Shown here: in pieces, positions 8,264 to 16,876 of the stretch
Layout: the number at the start of each line of letters is the position of its first letter
Position numbering within the stretch: the stretch's first letter is position 1
NCBI GenBank assembly: GCA_964512225.1
Contig: CAZEKB010000004.1
Span: 70,536-134,535 of the forward strand
Direction of reading: 5' to 3'
Length of the DNA stretch: 64,000 nt
Source: CAZEKB01 sp964512225
GTDB lineage: Bacteria > Myxococcota_A > UBA796 > UBA9615
Notes under the pieces: model-generated
The model's input: the letters and a program-made list of their open reading frames with translations, nothing else
Databases searched by the model: none
What the model was told of the DNA's origin: nothing
Made by a program: the position numbers and the translations under genes

Positions 8264-9308
8264 CTCTCTCCTCAGGGAGGCCTGTCTCGCGTTTGCGTGG
8301 AGCCTGTGGACGGAGCTCGGCGTGCCGGGCGTCGCCCGCCATCACCGGCAGGTCGTCATCGACCCGGAGCCGATCGTGCTCTGGAGTCCTGCGATCATCC
8401 TGGAGGATCCTCGCCTTCGGGACCTGGTGTTCGCCTGGTGCGCCTCCCACGGCGCGCGGCTTTCGACCAGCCGGATACGCGCGCTCGACCGCAGGCTGCC
8501 GGAGTCGACGAGGCGGCAGTTCGCCGGGTTTGCGTGGTCGCTCGCCGAGTCGTCCACCGTTCGGTGGCCTTCCGACGCGGGAGCGGGAGACTGGCCGCGT
8601 CCCGCCGAGCGACGCAACGTCCCCCTCCCCGTGGGGCGGCCCGCCCTTCTGAGGTTCCGGCTTCGGAGTCTGGCGGGCGTCGGAGCCAGGGCGGACACCC
8701 TCCATCATCTGCTCACGGCCTGGCCCGACCCCGTGTGTGCCGCGGACGTCGCGGCGACGGGCTATGGGAAGCGCAACGTGTCGAGGCTGCTCTCCGAGCT
8801 GGCCGACGCGAGGATCCTGAACGCACGCCGCCGAGGCAACCGGCTCGAGTTCCACCTCCGTACACCGGCCATGCTCGGGCGCCTGGTTGGAGCCGGCGAC
8901 GCCCGGGATGTGCGCTGGGTCGACCTGCTCGACGTGTTGGCTCGCCTCCTGGACCTCGAGGCCTCCTGGGCGGAGCGCTCCTCGACTGTCCAACGGGTCC
9001 AGGCCCACAAGGTTCGCTCCGAGATCGCCCCGGTGGCGGAGTCGCTGGGGTTCAGATCGCCCCCCATGACCGAGAACAACCGGGACGCGTTCCCAGCGCT
9101 GCTCGACTGGGGTGCTGTGGAGGCCACGAGGTTGGCCGACGGCACGGCGCCTGCGCTCGCCGGCAGGTCCGGGTGGACGATCGGCTCCGGGACTGGAGCG
9201 GGTGACGGCTACGGAGCAGGCGCTGCCGATGGATCGGGCTTCGGCTTCGGCGGTGGCTACGGAGAGGGAACCGCAGACGGCGACGGATGGGGGGACGGGC
9301 TCGAGTAG
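8256..9308 (+). CDS. Winged-helix protein with Gly-rich tail, partner of the nucleotidyltransferase gene
   Basis: The 350-residue protein is not assigned to a named family. Its N-terminal half is of unknown fold. A helix-turn-helix/winged-helix segment lies at about 155-205 (DVAATGYGKRNVSRLLSELA followed by a basic wing). The last 45 or so residues are almost only Gly, Ala, Asp, Tyr, Phe and Ser (GAGDGYGAGAADGSGFGFGG). The ATG at 8256 overlaps the upstream gene by 8 nt, which indicates coupled expression. Pairing of a nucleotidyltransferase-fold protein with a winged-helix protein recalls AbiE-type toxin-antitoxin units, but here the gene order and the tail differ. A sequence derived from a tRNA begins exactly at its stop codon. 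Confidence 0.65.
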   Translation: MSSSLLREACLAFAWSLWTELGVPGVARHHRQVVIDPEPIVLWSPAIILEDPRLRDLVFAWCASHGARLSTSRIRALDRRLPESTRRQFAGFAWSLAESSTVRWPSDAGAGDWPRPAERRNVPLPVGRPALLRFRLRSLAGVGARADTLHHLLTAWPDPVCAADVAATGYGKRNVSRLLSELADARILNARRRGNRLEFHLRTPAMLGRLVGAGDARDVRWVDLLDVLARLLDLEASWAERSSTVQRVQAHKVRSEIAPVAESLGFRSPPMTENNRDAFPALLDWGAVEATRLADGTAPALAGRSGWTIGSGTGAGDGYGAGAADGSGFGFGGGYGEGTADGDGWGDGLE

Positions 9309-9399
9309 TTCGAATCCAGTTCGGGGCCCGAGCCGACGCGGGCGTGCAACTGCCTGGAATCATTGAGATTGGAAGTGGTGACCCCAACGGGATTCGAAC
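9308..9399. repeat. Imperfect inverted repeat: tRNA 3'-end remnant facing tRNA-Glu
   Basis: Left arm 9308-9326 (GTTCGAATCCAGTTCGGGG) is an almost exact inverted copy of 9382-9399, the T-arm and acceptor strand of tRNA-Glu; one mismatch and one extra base separate them. The 10-mer GTTCGAATCC is a T-loop consensus, so a tRNA origin is likely. In the tRNA-Glu precursor the left arm would lie in the trailer and could pair with the T-arm. Confidence 0.6.
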
Positions 9400-9453
9400 C
9401 CGTGTTGCCGGGATGAAAACCCGGTGTCCTGGACCTGACTAGACGATGGGGTC
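9376..9453 (-). tRNA. tRNA-Glu (UUC), CCA encoded
   Basis: The minus strand folds as a cloverleaf. The acceptor arms GACCCCA and TGGGGTC pair fully, the anticodon stem CCGGG/CCCGG holds the loop TTTTCAT with anticodon TTC, and the T-arm is CGGGTTCGAATCCCG. Discriminator A and an encoded CCA follow at 9376-9379. It lies 34 nt downstream of tRNA-Lys in the same unit. Confidence 0.95.
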
Positions 9454-9487
9454 GCCTCTGCTCGGGACCTTGCTCCGCGCGTCCGAC

Positions 9488-9563
9488 TGGTGAGCCGTCC
9501 GGGGCTCGAACCCGGGACCAACGGATTAAAAGTCCGGTGCTCTTCCTGCTGAGCTAACGGCCC
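9488..9563 (-). tRNA. tRNA-Lys (UUU), CCA encoded
   Basis: The minus strand folds as a cloverleaf. Acceptor arms GGGCCGT and ACGGCTC pair with one G-U. The anticodon loop CTTTTAA gives anticodon TTT, and the T-arm is CGGGTTCGAGCCCCG. An encoded CCA ends at 9488. It is the first gene of the tRNA-Lys/tRNA-Glu unit. Confidence 0.95.
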
Positions 9564-9599
9564 AGTCGGCCGGTCGCGGGGCAGTCCGGCACCGCGGGG

Positions 9600-9629
9600 T
9601 TTATAGGCACCGTGCGGCGCCTTCGTCAA
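9600..9629 (-). promoter_or_regulatory. Sigma-70 promoter of the tRNA-Lys/tRNA-Glu unit
   Basis: On the minus strand TTGACG (9624-9629) and TATAAA (9600-9605) are 18 bp apart. Transcription would begin about 30 nt before the 5' end of tRNA-Lys. Confidence 0.75.
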
Positions 9630-9692
9630 TTATCCGACGACCACTCGAATCGATTTCGTCCGGAGAGGTTGAACCCCCTCCGGAGGACTCCG

Positions 9693-10502
9693 ATGCTGCA
9701 GCACCCCGCCCCTCACGACCACCTCTTCGATGACTGCGCTCTGTGCGACCTGCTGCGCGAGCAGCTGGCCGAGGAGCGCCGAGCGCCGCTGCACAGCGGC
9801 CGAATCCTCCTGCGCGCGGACATCCGCCCCGGCCCCGAGGTGGGGAGCAGGCTCCTCTCCACCGGCGACCCGGCGTTGACCCCCGTGGGGTTCGTGGCGG
9901 GCGGGCGGAACCGGGCCGCGACGTTCTCCCTCGCCGGCGGGGGGTCGCTGGCCATCTCCGCGGGCTCCCGCTCGCCGTGGATCGCCGACGAGGTGATGCC
10001 CGCGCTGCGGCGGCACCCCCTGTGGCGGTCCGCCCAGCGCAGCCTGCGGCGGTATCGAGCCGCGTGGAACGTCTACGCCTCCCCGCCCGAGGACGAACCC
10101 ATCCCCGCCCAGCTTCGGCTCACCGCCGCGCTGGCCGCCGTGGCGAACGTCCCGGAAGCGCTGGGAGTGGCCTGGGACGCCCCCCTGCACGCGATCCCGC
10201 TGCGCGCCTTTCGGGCCGAGGCCGCCGCGGGGTCGCCCGAGGCGCTGCCCATCCGCCTGTGGGTGCGCCCGACCGTGGCCTACGACCCCGACGCCGACCG
10301 CGTGGACGTGCTCTCCTGGGGGCTGGGGCACCTCGGGTCGCCGGAGATCTCGATCGACGCGCCCGCTCGGCGACGTCGCGAGGCCATCGACCTGCTCTAC
10401 GCCCGCGCCGCGAAGCTGCTCGACGACGGGGACATCACCGGCTTCACCATGCGCGACTCGCCGGTGTACCCGGGCTCGCCGGTGCTCCAGCTGATCCTCT
10501 GA
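9693..10502 (+). CDS. DUF4261-like protein
   Basis: The 269-residue soluble protein has a C-terminal half resembling DUF4261: WDAPLHAIP, then LPIRLWVRPTVAYDPDADRV, WGLGHLGSPEI and EAIDLLYARAAKLLDDG. DUF4261 proteins have no established biochemical role. The N-terminus carries DDCALCDLL, a CxxC pair that could bind a metal. The ATG at 9693 is chosen because GGAGG lies 7 nt upstream; the frame stays open back to 9612 but that stretch overlaps the divergent tRNA promoter. It converges on purA with 35 nt between the stops. Confidence 0.6.
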   Translation: MLQHPAPHDHLFDDCALCDLLREQLAEERRAPLHSGRILLRADIRPGPEVGSRLLSTGDPALTPVGFVAGGRNRAATFSLAGGGSLAISAGSRSPWIADEVMPALRRHPLWRSAQRSLRRYRAAWNVYASPPEDEPIPAQLRLTAALAAVANVPEALGVAWDAPLHAIPLRAFRAEAAAGSPEALPIRLWVRPTVAYDPDADRVDVLSWGLGHLGSPEISIDAPARRRREAIDLLYARAAKLLDDGDITGFTMRDSPVYPGSPVLQLIL

Positions 10503-10537
10503 TCGCTCGCCGCCCGTCGATCCCCCGGCCGCGTGTA

Positions 10538-11869
10538 CTAGTGCAGGACCTCGTGCCGGGGGGCCGCCTGGACCCGCTTGCCGGGCGCCGGGTCGCGGAG
10601 CTGGATCGTCTGGCTTCGGCCGGGGCCCACGGATACGAGCGACACCGGCACGCCCGCCAGCTGCTCCACCCGACGGATGTAGGCCCGCGCCTCCACCGGC
10701 AGGTCCGACCACCGCCGCGCCTTCGTGATGTCCGCGTCCCACCCCGGCAGCTCCTCGTAGAGCGGCTCGACCCGCTCCAGGGCGCCGCGGGCCGCGGGCA
10801 CCGTGTCGAGGATCGCGTCCCCGAGCCGGTACGCGGTGCACACCTTCACGCGCTCGAGCCCCGACAGCACGTCCAGCTTCGTGAGCGCCACGGACGTCAG
10901 GCCGTTGACGCGGACCGCGTGGCGGAGCACCACCATGTCGAGCCAGCCGCAGCGCCGCGGCCGACCGGTCGTCGCGCCGAACTCCCCCCCCGCCGCGCGA
11001 AGCTGCTCGCCCAGGGCGTCCGCCAGCTCGGTCGGGAACGGGCCCGCCCCCACGCGGGTGGTGTACGCCTTGCTGATCCCGAGCACGGCGTCGATGAACG
11101 TCGGCCCCATGCCCGTCCCCGTGCACGCGCCGCCGGCCACCGCGTTGCTCGAGGTGACGTAGGGGTAGGTGCCGTGGTCGATGTCCAGGAGCGTGCCCTG
11201 CGCGCCCTCGAAGAGGATCCGCTCGCGGCGGCTCGCGGCCTCGTGAAGGAGGGCCGTGGTGTCCGTGACGAACGGGGCCAGTCGGGTCGCGGCGGCGCCG
11301 TACTCCGCCTCGATGGCCTTCCGGGACAGCCCCTCCCCGCCCATGGCGACGATCTCCTTGTTCACCGTCGGCAGCTCGGTGTCCAGCAGGGCCGCGAACG
11401 CCCCCGCGTCGACCAGGTCCGCGAGGCGGATGCCCGTGCGCCGGACCTTGTGCTCGTAGGTCGGGCCGATGCCCCGCCGCGTCGTCCCGATCTTGGTGCC
11501 CCCCGCCGAGTCCTCGCGGAGGCCGTCCAGGGCCTTGTGCCAGGGCATGATCACGTGCGCCCGGTCCGAGATGCGGAGCTGGTCCGGGTCCGCCAGGAAG
11601 CCGCGCTCGCGGAGCTTGTCGATCTCGCCCAGGAGCACCAGGGGGTCGACGACGACGCCGTTGCCGATGACGCAGGTCTTGCCCTCGTGCAGGACGCCCG
11701 ACGGGATCAGGTGGAGCACGGTCTTGACGCCCATGACGACGAGCGTGTGACCCGCGTTGTTGCCGCCCTGGAACCGCACCACGATGTCGGCCCGCTGGGT
11801 GAGCAGGTCCACGAGCTTTCCCTTGCCCTCGTCGCCCCACTGGGCGCCCACCACGACGATGTTGGCCAT
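10538..11869 (-). CDS. purA: Adenylosuccinate synthetase
   Basis: This 443-residue cytoplasmic enzyme joins IMP and aspartate, using GTP, to give adenylosuccinate, the first committed step to AMP. The N-terminus has the family P-loop GAQWGDEGKGK (about 8-18). Other conserved segments are QGGNNAGHT (34-42), TTRRGIGP, FEGAQGTLLDIDHGTYP, and the C-terminal GPGRSQTI nucleotide-binding segment. Length is normal. GAGGAG lies just before the ATG. The serA-like gene ends upstream on the same strand with 22 nt between, so the two are probably one transcript. Confidence 0.97.
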   Translation of the reverse strand: MANIVVVGAQWGDEGKGKLVDLLTQRADIVVRFQGGNNAGHTLVVMGVKTVLHLIPSGVLHEGKTCVIGNGVVVDPLVLLGEIDKLRERGFLADPDQLRISDRAHVIMPWHKALDGLREDSAGGTKIGTTRRGIGPTYEHKVRRTGIRLADLVDAGAFAALLDTELPTVNKEIVAMGGEGLSRKAIEAEYGAAATRLAPFVTDTTALLHEAASRRERILFEGAQGTLLDIDHGTYPYVTSSNAVAGGACTGTGMGPTFIDAVLGISKAYTTRVGAGPFPTELADALGEQLRAAGGEFGATTGRPRRCGWLDMVVLRHAVRVNGLTSVALTKLDVLSGLERVKVCTAYRLGDAILDTVPAARGALERVEPLYEELPGWDADITKARRWSDLPVEARAYIRRVEQLAGVPVSLVSVGPGRSQTIQLRDPAPGKRVQAAPRHEVLH

Positions 11870-11891
11870 CTCTCTCCTCGTGCCCTGGGGG

Positions 11892-12869
11892 CTAGTTCGC
11901 CCCCACGCGGGCGAGTACTTCGGGGTTCACGGCCCCACGAGCTTCGCCCGTGGTCAGGAAGTCGCGCACTTGCTCGGCGAGGGTCGTCGCGACGTTGATC
12001 TGCGCCTCGAATGTGGACGCCACGAGGTGCGGCGTCACGATGACCTGGGGCATCTTCAGGAGCGGGCTGCCCGTGGGCGGCTCCTGCTCGAACACGTCGA
12101 TCGCCGCCCCCGCGACCTTGCCCGAGCGGAGCGCGCGGACGAGGGCCGCTTCGTCGATCACGCCCCCGCGGCTGCAGTGCACGATGCGGACGCGGTCCTT
12201 CATCATCTCGAAGGCGGCGTCGCCGATGAGGCCTCGGGTGCGGGTGGACGCCGACACGTGCACGGTGAGGAAGTCCGCCCCTGCGAGCACCTCGTCCCAG
12301 GAGGCCGCGCGACCGCCCGCGGCCTCGATCTCGGAGGCGGGCCTCCCCGGGTCGTGCACCAGCACCTTCATCCGCAGCGCCGTCGCCCGCTCGACCACCA
12401 CGCGGCCCACGCGGCCCATGCCGATCACCCCCAGGACCTTGCCCGTCACCTGCGTGCCCCGGTAGCGCCGCTTGTCCCAGCGCCCCGAACGCATGGACGC
12501 GTCCGCCTGGGGGATGTTCCGAGCGAGCGCGAACAGCAGCCCCACCGCGAACTCGCCCGCGGAGACGGCGTTGCCCTGGGCGCTCGTCATCACGACCACG
12601 CCCCGCTCGGTGGCCTTGCGTACGTCGATCGTGTCCAGCCCGAAGCCGGCCCGACCGATGAGGCGGAGCCGGTCGGCCTTGCGAAGGACCTCGGCCGTCA
12701 CGCGCGTCCGCGAGCGCACGAGCACGACGTCGAAGTCGGCGATCCGACGCAGGAGCTCCTCGCGGCCGATCCCGGCGCGGTGCACCACGGCGAAGCCCGC
12801 CTGGTCGAGTAGCTCCAGGCCGACGCGCGAGATGTCGTCGCAGACCAGAATCGAGGGAGGGGGGCTCAC
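11892..12869 (-). CDS. D-3-phosphoglycerate dehydrogenase-type 2-hydroxyacid dehydrogenase
   Basis: The 325-residue NAD-dependent dehydrogenase probably oxidises 3-phosphoglycerate to 3-phosphohydroxypyruvate for serine synthesis. The Rossmann motif is VIGMGRVGRVV. Catalytic Arg, Glu and His appear in order as HCSRGGVIDE, DVFEQEP and VTPHLVAST. It is the short form: the ACT regulatory domain of longer SerA proteins is absent, so feedback control by serine is unlikely. Related hydroxyacid dehydrogenases share this fold, so the substrate is inferred. It starts with GTG and precedes purA, a pairing that would link serine and purine supply. Confidence 0.82.
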   Translation of the reverse strand: MSPPPSILVCDDISRVGLELLDQAGFAVVHRAGIGREELLRRIADFDVVLVRSRTRVTAEVLRKADRLRLIGRAGFGLDTIDVRKATERGVVVMTSAQGNAVSAGEFAVGLLFALARNIPQADASMRSGRWDKRRYRGTQVTGKVLGVIGMGRVGRVVVERATALRMKVLVHDPGRPASEIEAAGGRAASWDEVLAGADFLTVHVSASTRTRGLIGDAAFEMMKDRVRIVHCSRGGVIDEAALVRALRSGKVAGAAIDVFEQEPPTGSPLLKMPQVIVTPHLVASTFEAQINVATTLAEQVRDFLTTGEARGAVNPEVLARVGAN

Positions 12870-12938
12870 GAGCGCGCGGAGCTTACAGGAGGAGGTCGGC
12901 GGTTGGGCCGACTCGCGGCCGGGGCGCAGAGGCGGACC

Positions 12939-13682
12939 TCAACGCAGCTCGATGATCCCGTTCTCCAGGAAGAAGTGCAGCGAGTGCAGCACGCGGTATT
13001 GGTCGAACGTGCCGAGGATCGTCAACAGCTCCTCGATGGTGATCTCGCCGTCGATCTGGCTGATGAGGAACCCGCCGATGGGGTCCAGGCTGAGCTCGAG
13101 GATCGACGCGTCCGTGGCGCGCAGGTACGGGACTCGCTCCCGGGGCTCGAGCTCGGCGAGGTACTCATCCACCAGCCGGCCACGCAGCTCGCTCACCAGA
13201 CCCTCGGCCTCCTCGTTCTCGGGCTCGCGTCGGAGCGCGTCCTCGGCCCGGCCCAGCGCCCCCTCCAGCCGCCCGGCCGCCAGGTCCTTCTGGGCGTGCC
13301 GCAGCAGGATGACGACGTCCGGGACGACGGGCTCGACGTCGAGATCGTCCGAGTCCAGCGGCTCCCCTTCGTAGGCCGCGACCTCCTGGGTGAACGGAGG
13401 GGCCAGCGACGTCTGCGACTTCGGCTCGAGGACGACGGGCTCGCGGCCTTCGGGCGACGTGATCGCGGCGGCCGCGGTGGACGACGCCTCGGACGCGGAC
13501 CCCGCGGGCAGCGCCCCCACGCTCTCGAGGTAGTCGAGGGCTCGGGGGTTCCGCGGCGCCTGCTCGAGCGCCTGCTGCCACAGCCCGATCGCCTCCTCGC
13601 GCGATCCCAACGCGTAGCGGACCAGCCCCCGATCGAGCAGATCGGTGACCAGCAGGCGCTTCGCTCGGGGCGTGTCGGCCAT
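12939..13682 (-). CDS. TPR-type protein with C-terminal winged-helix-like region
   Basis: The 247-residue protein has TPR-like helices at both ends of a low-complexity middle: residues about 15-55 (LVRYALGSREEAIGLWQQAL) and about 125-160 (RHAQKDLAAGRLEGALGRAE). Its last 70 residues (YLRATDASILELSLDPIGGF, then FLISQIDG and a further helix) resemble a tail found on many myxobacterial TPR proteins. It lies 24 nt after the dnaK-type gene with GGAGG before the ATG, so it is probably a cochaperone or adaptor of that Hsp70. No enzyme motif is seen. Confidence 0.6.
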   Translation of the reverse strand: MADTPRAKRLLVTDLLDRGLVRYALGSREEAIGLWQQALEQAPRNPRALDYLESVGALPAGSASEASSTAAAAITSPEGREPVVLEPKSQTSLAPPFTQEVAAYEGEPLDSDDLDVEPVVPDVVILLRHAQKDLAAGRLEGALGRAEDALRREPENEEAEGLVSELRGRLVDEYLAELEPRERVPYLRATDASILELSLDPIGGFLISQIDGEITIEELLTILGTFDQYRVLHSLHFFLENGIIELR

Positions 13683-13706
13683 GCGCGGGGCCTCCCGGTT
13701 CGCTTC

Positions 13707-15506
13707 CTACAGGTTTTCTACGGCGCGGAGGGACGCGAAGGCTTCTTCGAGACGCTGCTCGCAGGCGGCGAGCTCGTCCTGGCTGCGGGACGACATGGCC
13801 CCCTTCGCTTCCGAGAGCACGTCCATGATCTGGTGGAGCTGCTCCCCGGTGATGACGGCCTCGGCCGACGGCAGCAGGTCCAGCACCTTCTGGTGCAGGG
13901 TCTCGACCCGGTACAGGAGCTCCTGACCCTCCTGCTCCTGCTTCTCCTGCACCTGGAAGGCGTCCCGGTCGTCGATCATCCGGTTGAGCTCGGCGTCGCT
14001 GAGCCCGCCGGACATCGCCACGACGATGGACTGCTCCTTGCCGCTGTCGACGTCCCGGGCCTTCACCGAGACGATCCCGTCGGCGTCGATGCCGAAGGTC
14101 ACCTCGATGTCGGGGACGCCCGCCGGAGCGGGGCGGATGCCCGAGAGCAGGAACTCGCCCAGCACCGCGTCGGTCGCCTGGGACTTCGCCTCCCCCTGCA
14201 TCACCTTGATCTTCACCGTGGCCTGGTTCTCGTGAACCGTGGTGAAGGCGTGCCGCTTCTGGGTGGGGATCGTCGTGTTCTTGGCGATCATGGTGGTGAC
14301 CGCGCCGCCGACGGTCGCGATGCCCAGGTTCATGGGCGTGACGTCGAGCAGCAGCATCTCCATGCCCTGGTCGACCAGCGCCTGACCCTGGACCGCCGCG
14401 CCGAGCGCGACGACCTCGTCCGGGTTGATGCCCTTGCTGAGCGCCTTGCCGAAGAAGCCCTCGACCCGCTCCTGCACCAGCGGGGTGCGCGTCTGACCGC
14501 CCACGAGGATGACCTCGGCGACTTCGTCCGTGCGCAGCCCCGCGTTCTCGAGCGTGAGGCGGGAGACCTCCACGCACCGCTCGACCAGGTCGCCCACGAG
14601 CTCCTCGAATCGGGCCCGGCTGAGCGTCTGCTGGAGGTGGATCGGCTGCCCCTCCTTCGTGGCGATGAACGGGAGCGTGACCTCCACGGCCCGCTTGAAG
14701 GACAGCTCGCACTTCGCGTTCTCGGCGGCCTCGCGCAGCCGCTGCAACGCCACCTTGTCCTCGCGCAGGTTGATGCCGTGCTGCGCCTCGAAGGACTCGG
14801 CGAGGTAGTCGATGATCCGGCTGTCGAAGTCGACGCCCCCGAGGAAGGTGTCGCCGGAGGTGGAGACGACCTCGAAGACCCCGTCCGCCACCGCGAGGAT
14901 CGACACGTCGAAGGTGCCGCCGCCGAGGTCGAAGACCGCGAGGTTCCCCACGCCGCCCTTCTCCTGGCCGTATGCAATGGCGGCCGCGGTGGGCTCGTTG
15001 ATGATTCGGATCACGTCCAGACCGGCCACCTGACCCGCCTGCTTGGTCGCCGTTCGCTGCGCGTCGTTGAAGTACGCCGGGACGGTGATGACGGCCTTCT
15101 CGACGGCCGAACCGAGGTAGTCCTCGGCGATCTTCTTCATCTCCATGAGGACGAAGGCGGACATCTCTTGGACGGTGTACGCCCGCCCGCCGCCGTGCAC
15201 GACGCACTCGCCGTTGGTCCCTTCTTCGATCTGATAGGGCACCACGTCGCGCGTCTTCTGCACCTCGGGGCTCGCGAACTTGCGCCCCACGAGGCGCTTC
15301 ACGCCGAAGATGGTGTTGTCGGCGTTGGTGATCGCCTGCCTCTTCGCGATGTGTCCCACGAGCCGCTTGCCGTTCTCGGCGAACGCCACGATCGACGGGG
15401 TCGTCTGGTAGCCCCCCCGATTCGGGATCACTACCGCGCCCTTGTTTTCGTAGACCGCCACGCACGAGTTCGTCGTGCCGAGGTCGATGCCGATGACCTT
15501 CTCCAT
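13707..15506 (-). CDS. dnaK: Hsp70 family chaperone, DnaK paralogue
   Basis: The 599-residue protein has the full nucleotide-binding domain (GIDLGTTNSCVAVY at the N-terminus, VTVPAYFNDAQRTATKQAG, DLGGGTFDVSIL) and a substrate-binding domain (TPMNLGIATVGGAVTTMI). It is about 40 residues shorter than housekeeping DnaK. The lid is reduced and the C-terminal acidic tail is missing. It stands between a J-domain/TPR gene and a TPR gene and not beside grpE and dnaJ, so it is probably a specialised paralogue. AAGGAG lies 6 nt before the ATG. Confidence 0.88.
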   Translation of the reverse strand: MEKVIGIDLGTTNSCVAVYENKGAVVIPNRGGYQTTPSIVAFAENGKRLVGHIAKRQAITNADNTIFGVKRLVGRKFASPEVQKTRDVVPYQIEEGTNGECVVHGGGRAYTVQEMSAFVLMEMKKIAEDYLGSAVEKAVITVPAYFNDAQRTATKQAGQVAGLDVIRIINEPTAAAIAYGQEKGGVGNLAVFDLGGGTFDVSILAVADGVFEVVSTSGDTFLGGVDFDSRIIDYLAESFEAQHGINLREDKVALQRLREAAENAKCELSFKRAVEVTLPFIATKEGQPIHLQQTLSRARFEELVGDLVERCVEVSRLTLENAGLRTDEVAEVILVGGQTRTPLVQERVEGFFGKALSKGINPDEVVALGAAVQGQALVDQGMEMLLLDVTPMNLGIATVGGAVTTMIAKNTTIPTQKRHAFTTVHENQATVKIKVMQGEAKSQATDAVLGEFLLSGIRPAPAGVPDIEVTFGIDADGIVSVKARDVDSGKEQSIVVAMSGGLSDAELNRMIDDRDAFQVQEKQEQEGQELLYRVETLHQKVLDLLPSAEAVITGEQLHQIMDVLSEAKGAMSSRSQDELAACEQRLEEAFASLRAVENL

Positions 15507-15564
15507 CCCTACTCCTTACCCGGGGTGCGCGAGCTTTCCGGGCCTCCTGGGGACTGCTTCACAC

Positions 15565-16800
15565 TCACTTCAGCTTCTTCAATGCCTTCGTCGCGGCGCT
15601 GTTCTTCTTGTCCATCTGCAGGACTCGTTCGTACGCCCTCACCGCGTTGCTCGGCATCCCGAGGTCGGCGTAGGCGGCGGCCAGGTCCATGATGTACGGA
15701 ACGTTCCTCGACTCCAGCTCCACGGCCTTCCGCAGCTGCTCCAGCCCTACGCGGTGCTGCAGCGTGTGCTCGATGATCAGCTTACCGAACTCGTTGTAGT
15801 ACTTGCCCTTGGTGGGCTTGCATTCGACCGCTTCCTGCAGCTTCGAGGCCGCCTGCTTGTAGTCCTCGGACAGCTGCGCCTCCTGCGCCTGGCGGTACAG
15901 GGCCTCGGCGCGCGCGTTGCGGTGCTGGGCCGAGGCGCGCTTGAACGAGGCCTTGGCCTTCGCGTTGCGCGGGTCCAGCGACATCGCCATCTGGAAGTGC
16001 GTCACCGCGGCCTGGACGTCGCCCGCCTCCTGCTTCGCCTTGCCCGCCTCCATGTGCTTGCGGGACTTCGCGATGCGCGCCGCCAGCTGCTTCTGGAGCT
16101 TCTGCATGAAGACCGGCTTCTGGGCCTTCTTGCGACGCTTGGCCTTCTTCGCGAGCTCCCGCTTCTTCCTCTCGAGGGCCTCCGCCTGCTTCTTCCGCAG
16201 CGCCTCGGGGACGAAGTCGACGGCCACCGACGCTTCGCCGGGCGCGGCCTCCACCGCCCCCGCTTCCAGGTCGTCGGCCGTGTCGAGGCCGACCTCCGGG
16301 AAGATCATCCGGTCGTACTCTTCGCGGGTCTCCACATCCCCGAGAACGCGGTACGCCTCCGTGATCTTGTTGAAGAGCAGCTCCAGCTGCGTCTTGAAGC
16401 GCCCCAGGTCCTTTCGATAGAACTTGTCCGGGTGGTACTCCTTGCTCAGGCGGTAGTAGGACCGCTTCACGGCCTTCGCGTCGGCCGTCTTCGGCAGGAG
16501 CAGGACCTCGTAGAAGGTCTTGGTGTCCAGCCCGTCGCAGGCCGTGTCGATGGCGGCGCGCTGGTCGGGGGTGAGGTCGGCCCCCTCGCCCGTCTCGTCG
16601 TCGTCCGTCGGCTCCGCCGAGAAGTCGACGTCCGGCTCGTCGACGTCGTCGTCCGCCTCGAGCTCGAACTCGAAGTCGTCGTCTTCGTCGTCCACCTCGA
16701 AGTCGTCGCCTTCCGAGAGGTACTCCCCCGAGTCGCTGCCCACCGTCGCCGAGGCGGGGGGGTCGGGATGACGAGAGACGCTGGTATTTCGCCTGAACAT
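15565..16800 (-). CDS. J-domain protein with acidic N-terminus and TPR repeats
   Basis: The protein begins with a disordered acidic stretch (about 20-70). A J domain follows at about 95-160, with the catalytic HPD tripeptide in KEYHPDKFYRKDLGRF, then a Lys-rich helix and at least three TPR-like repeats to the end. It should stimulate the ATPase of the Hsp70 encoded 58 nt downstream, with the TPRs choosing clients. ATG 16800 gives 411 residues. A GTG at 16809 and a TTG at 16803 are also in frame. The -10-like TACACT at 16811-16816 lies so close that the transcript would begin near the TTG/ATG. Confidence 0.8.
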   Translation of the reverse strand: MFRRNTSVSRHPDPPASATVGSDSGEYLSEGDDFEVDDEDDDFEFELEADDDVDEPDVDFSAEPTDDDETGEGADLTPDQRAAIDTACDGLDTKTFYEVLLLPKTADAKAVKRSYYRLSKEYHPDKFYRKDLGRFKTQLELLFNKITEAYRVLGDVETREEYDRMIFPEVGLDTADDLEAGAVEAAPGEASVAVDFVPEALRKKQAEALERKKRELAKKAKRRKKAQKPVFMQKLQKQLAARIAKSRKHMEAGKAKQEAGDVQAAVTHFQMAMSLDPRNAKAKASFKRASAQHRNARAEALYRQAQEAQLSEDYKQAASKLQEAVECKPTKGKYYNEFGKLIIEHTLQHRVGLEQLRKAVELESRNVPYIMDLAAAYADLGMPSNAVRAYERVLQMDKKNSAATKALKKLK

Positions 16801-16876
16801 CAACCGCACGAGTGTAGCAGCGCGTGGGCGCGTTCGCCCCGAGGCGGAGCCGTCGCGACCGGCACCGGGCGCCCCT

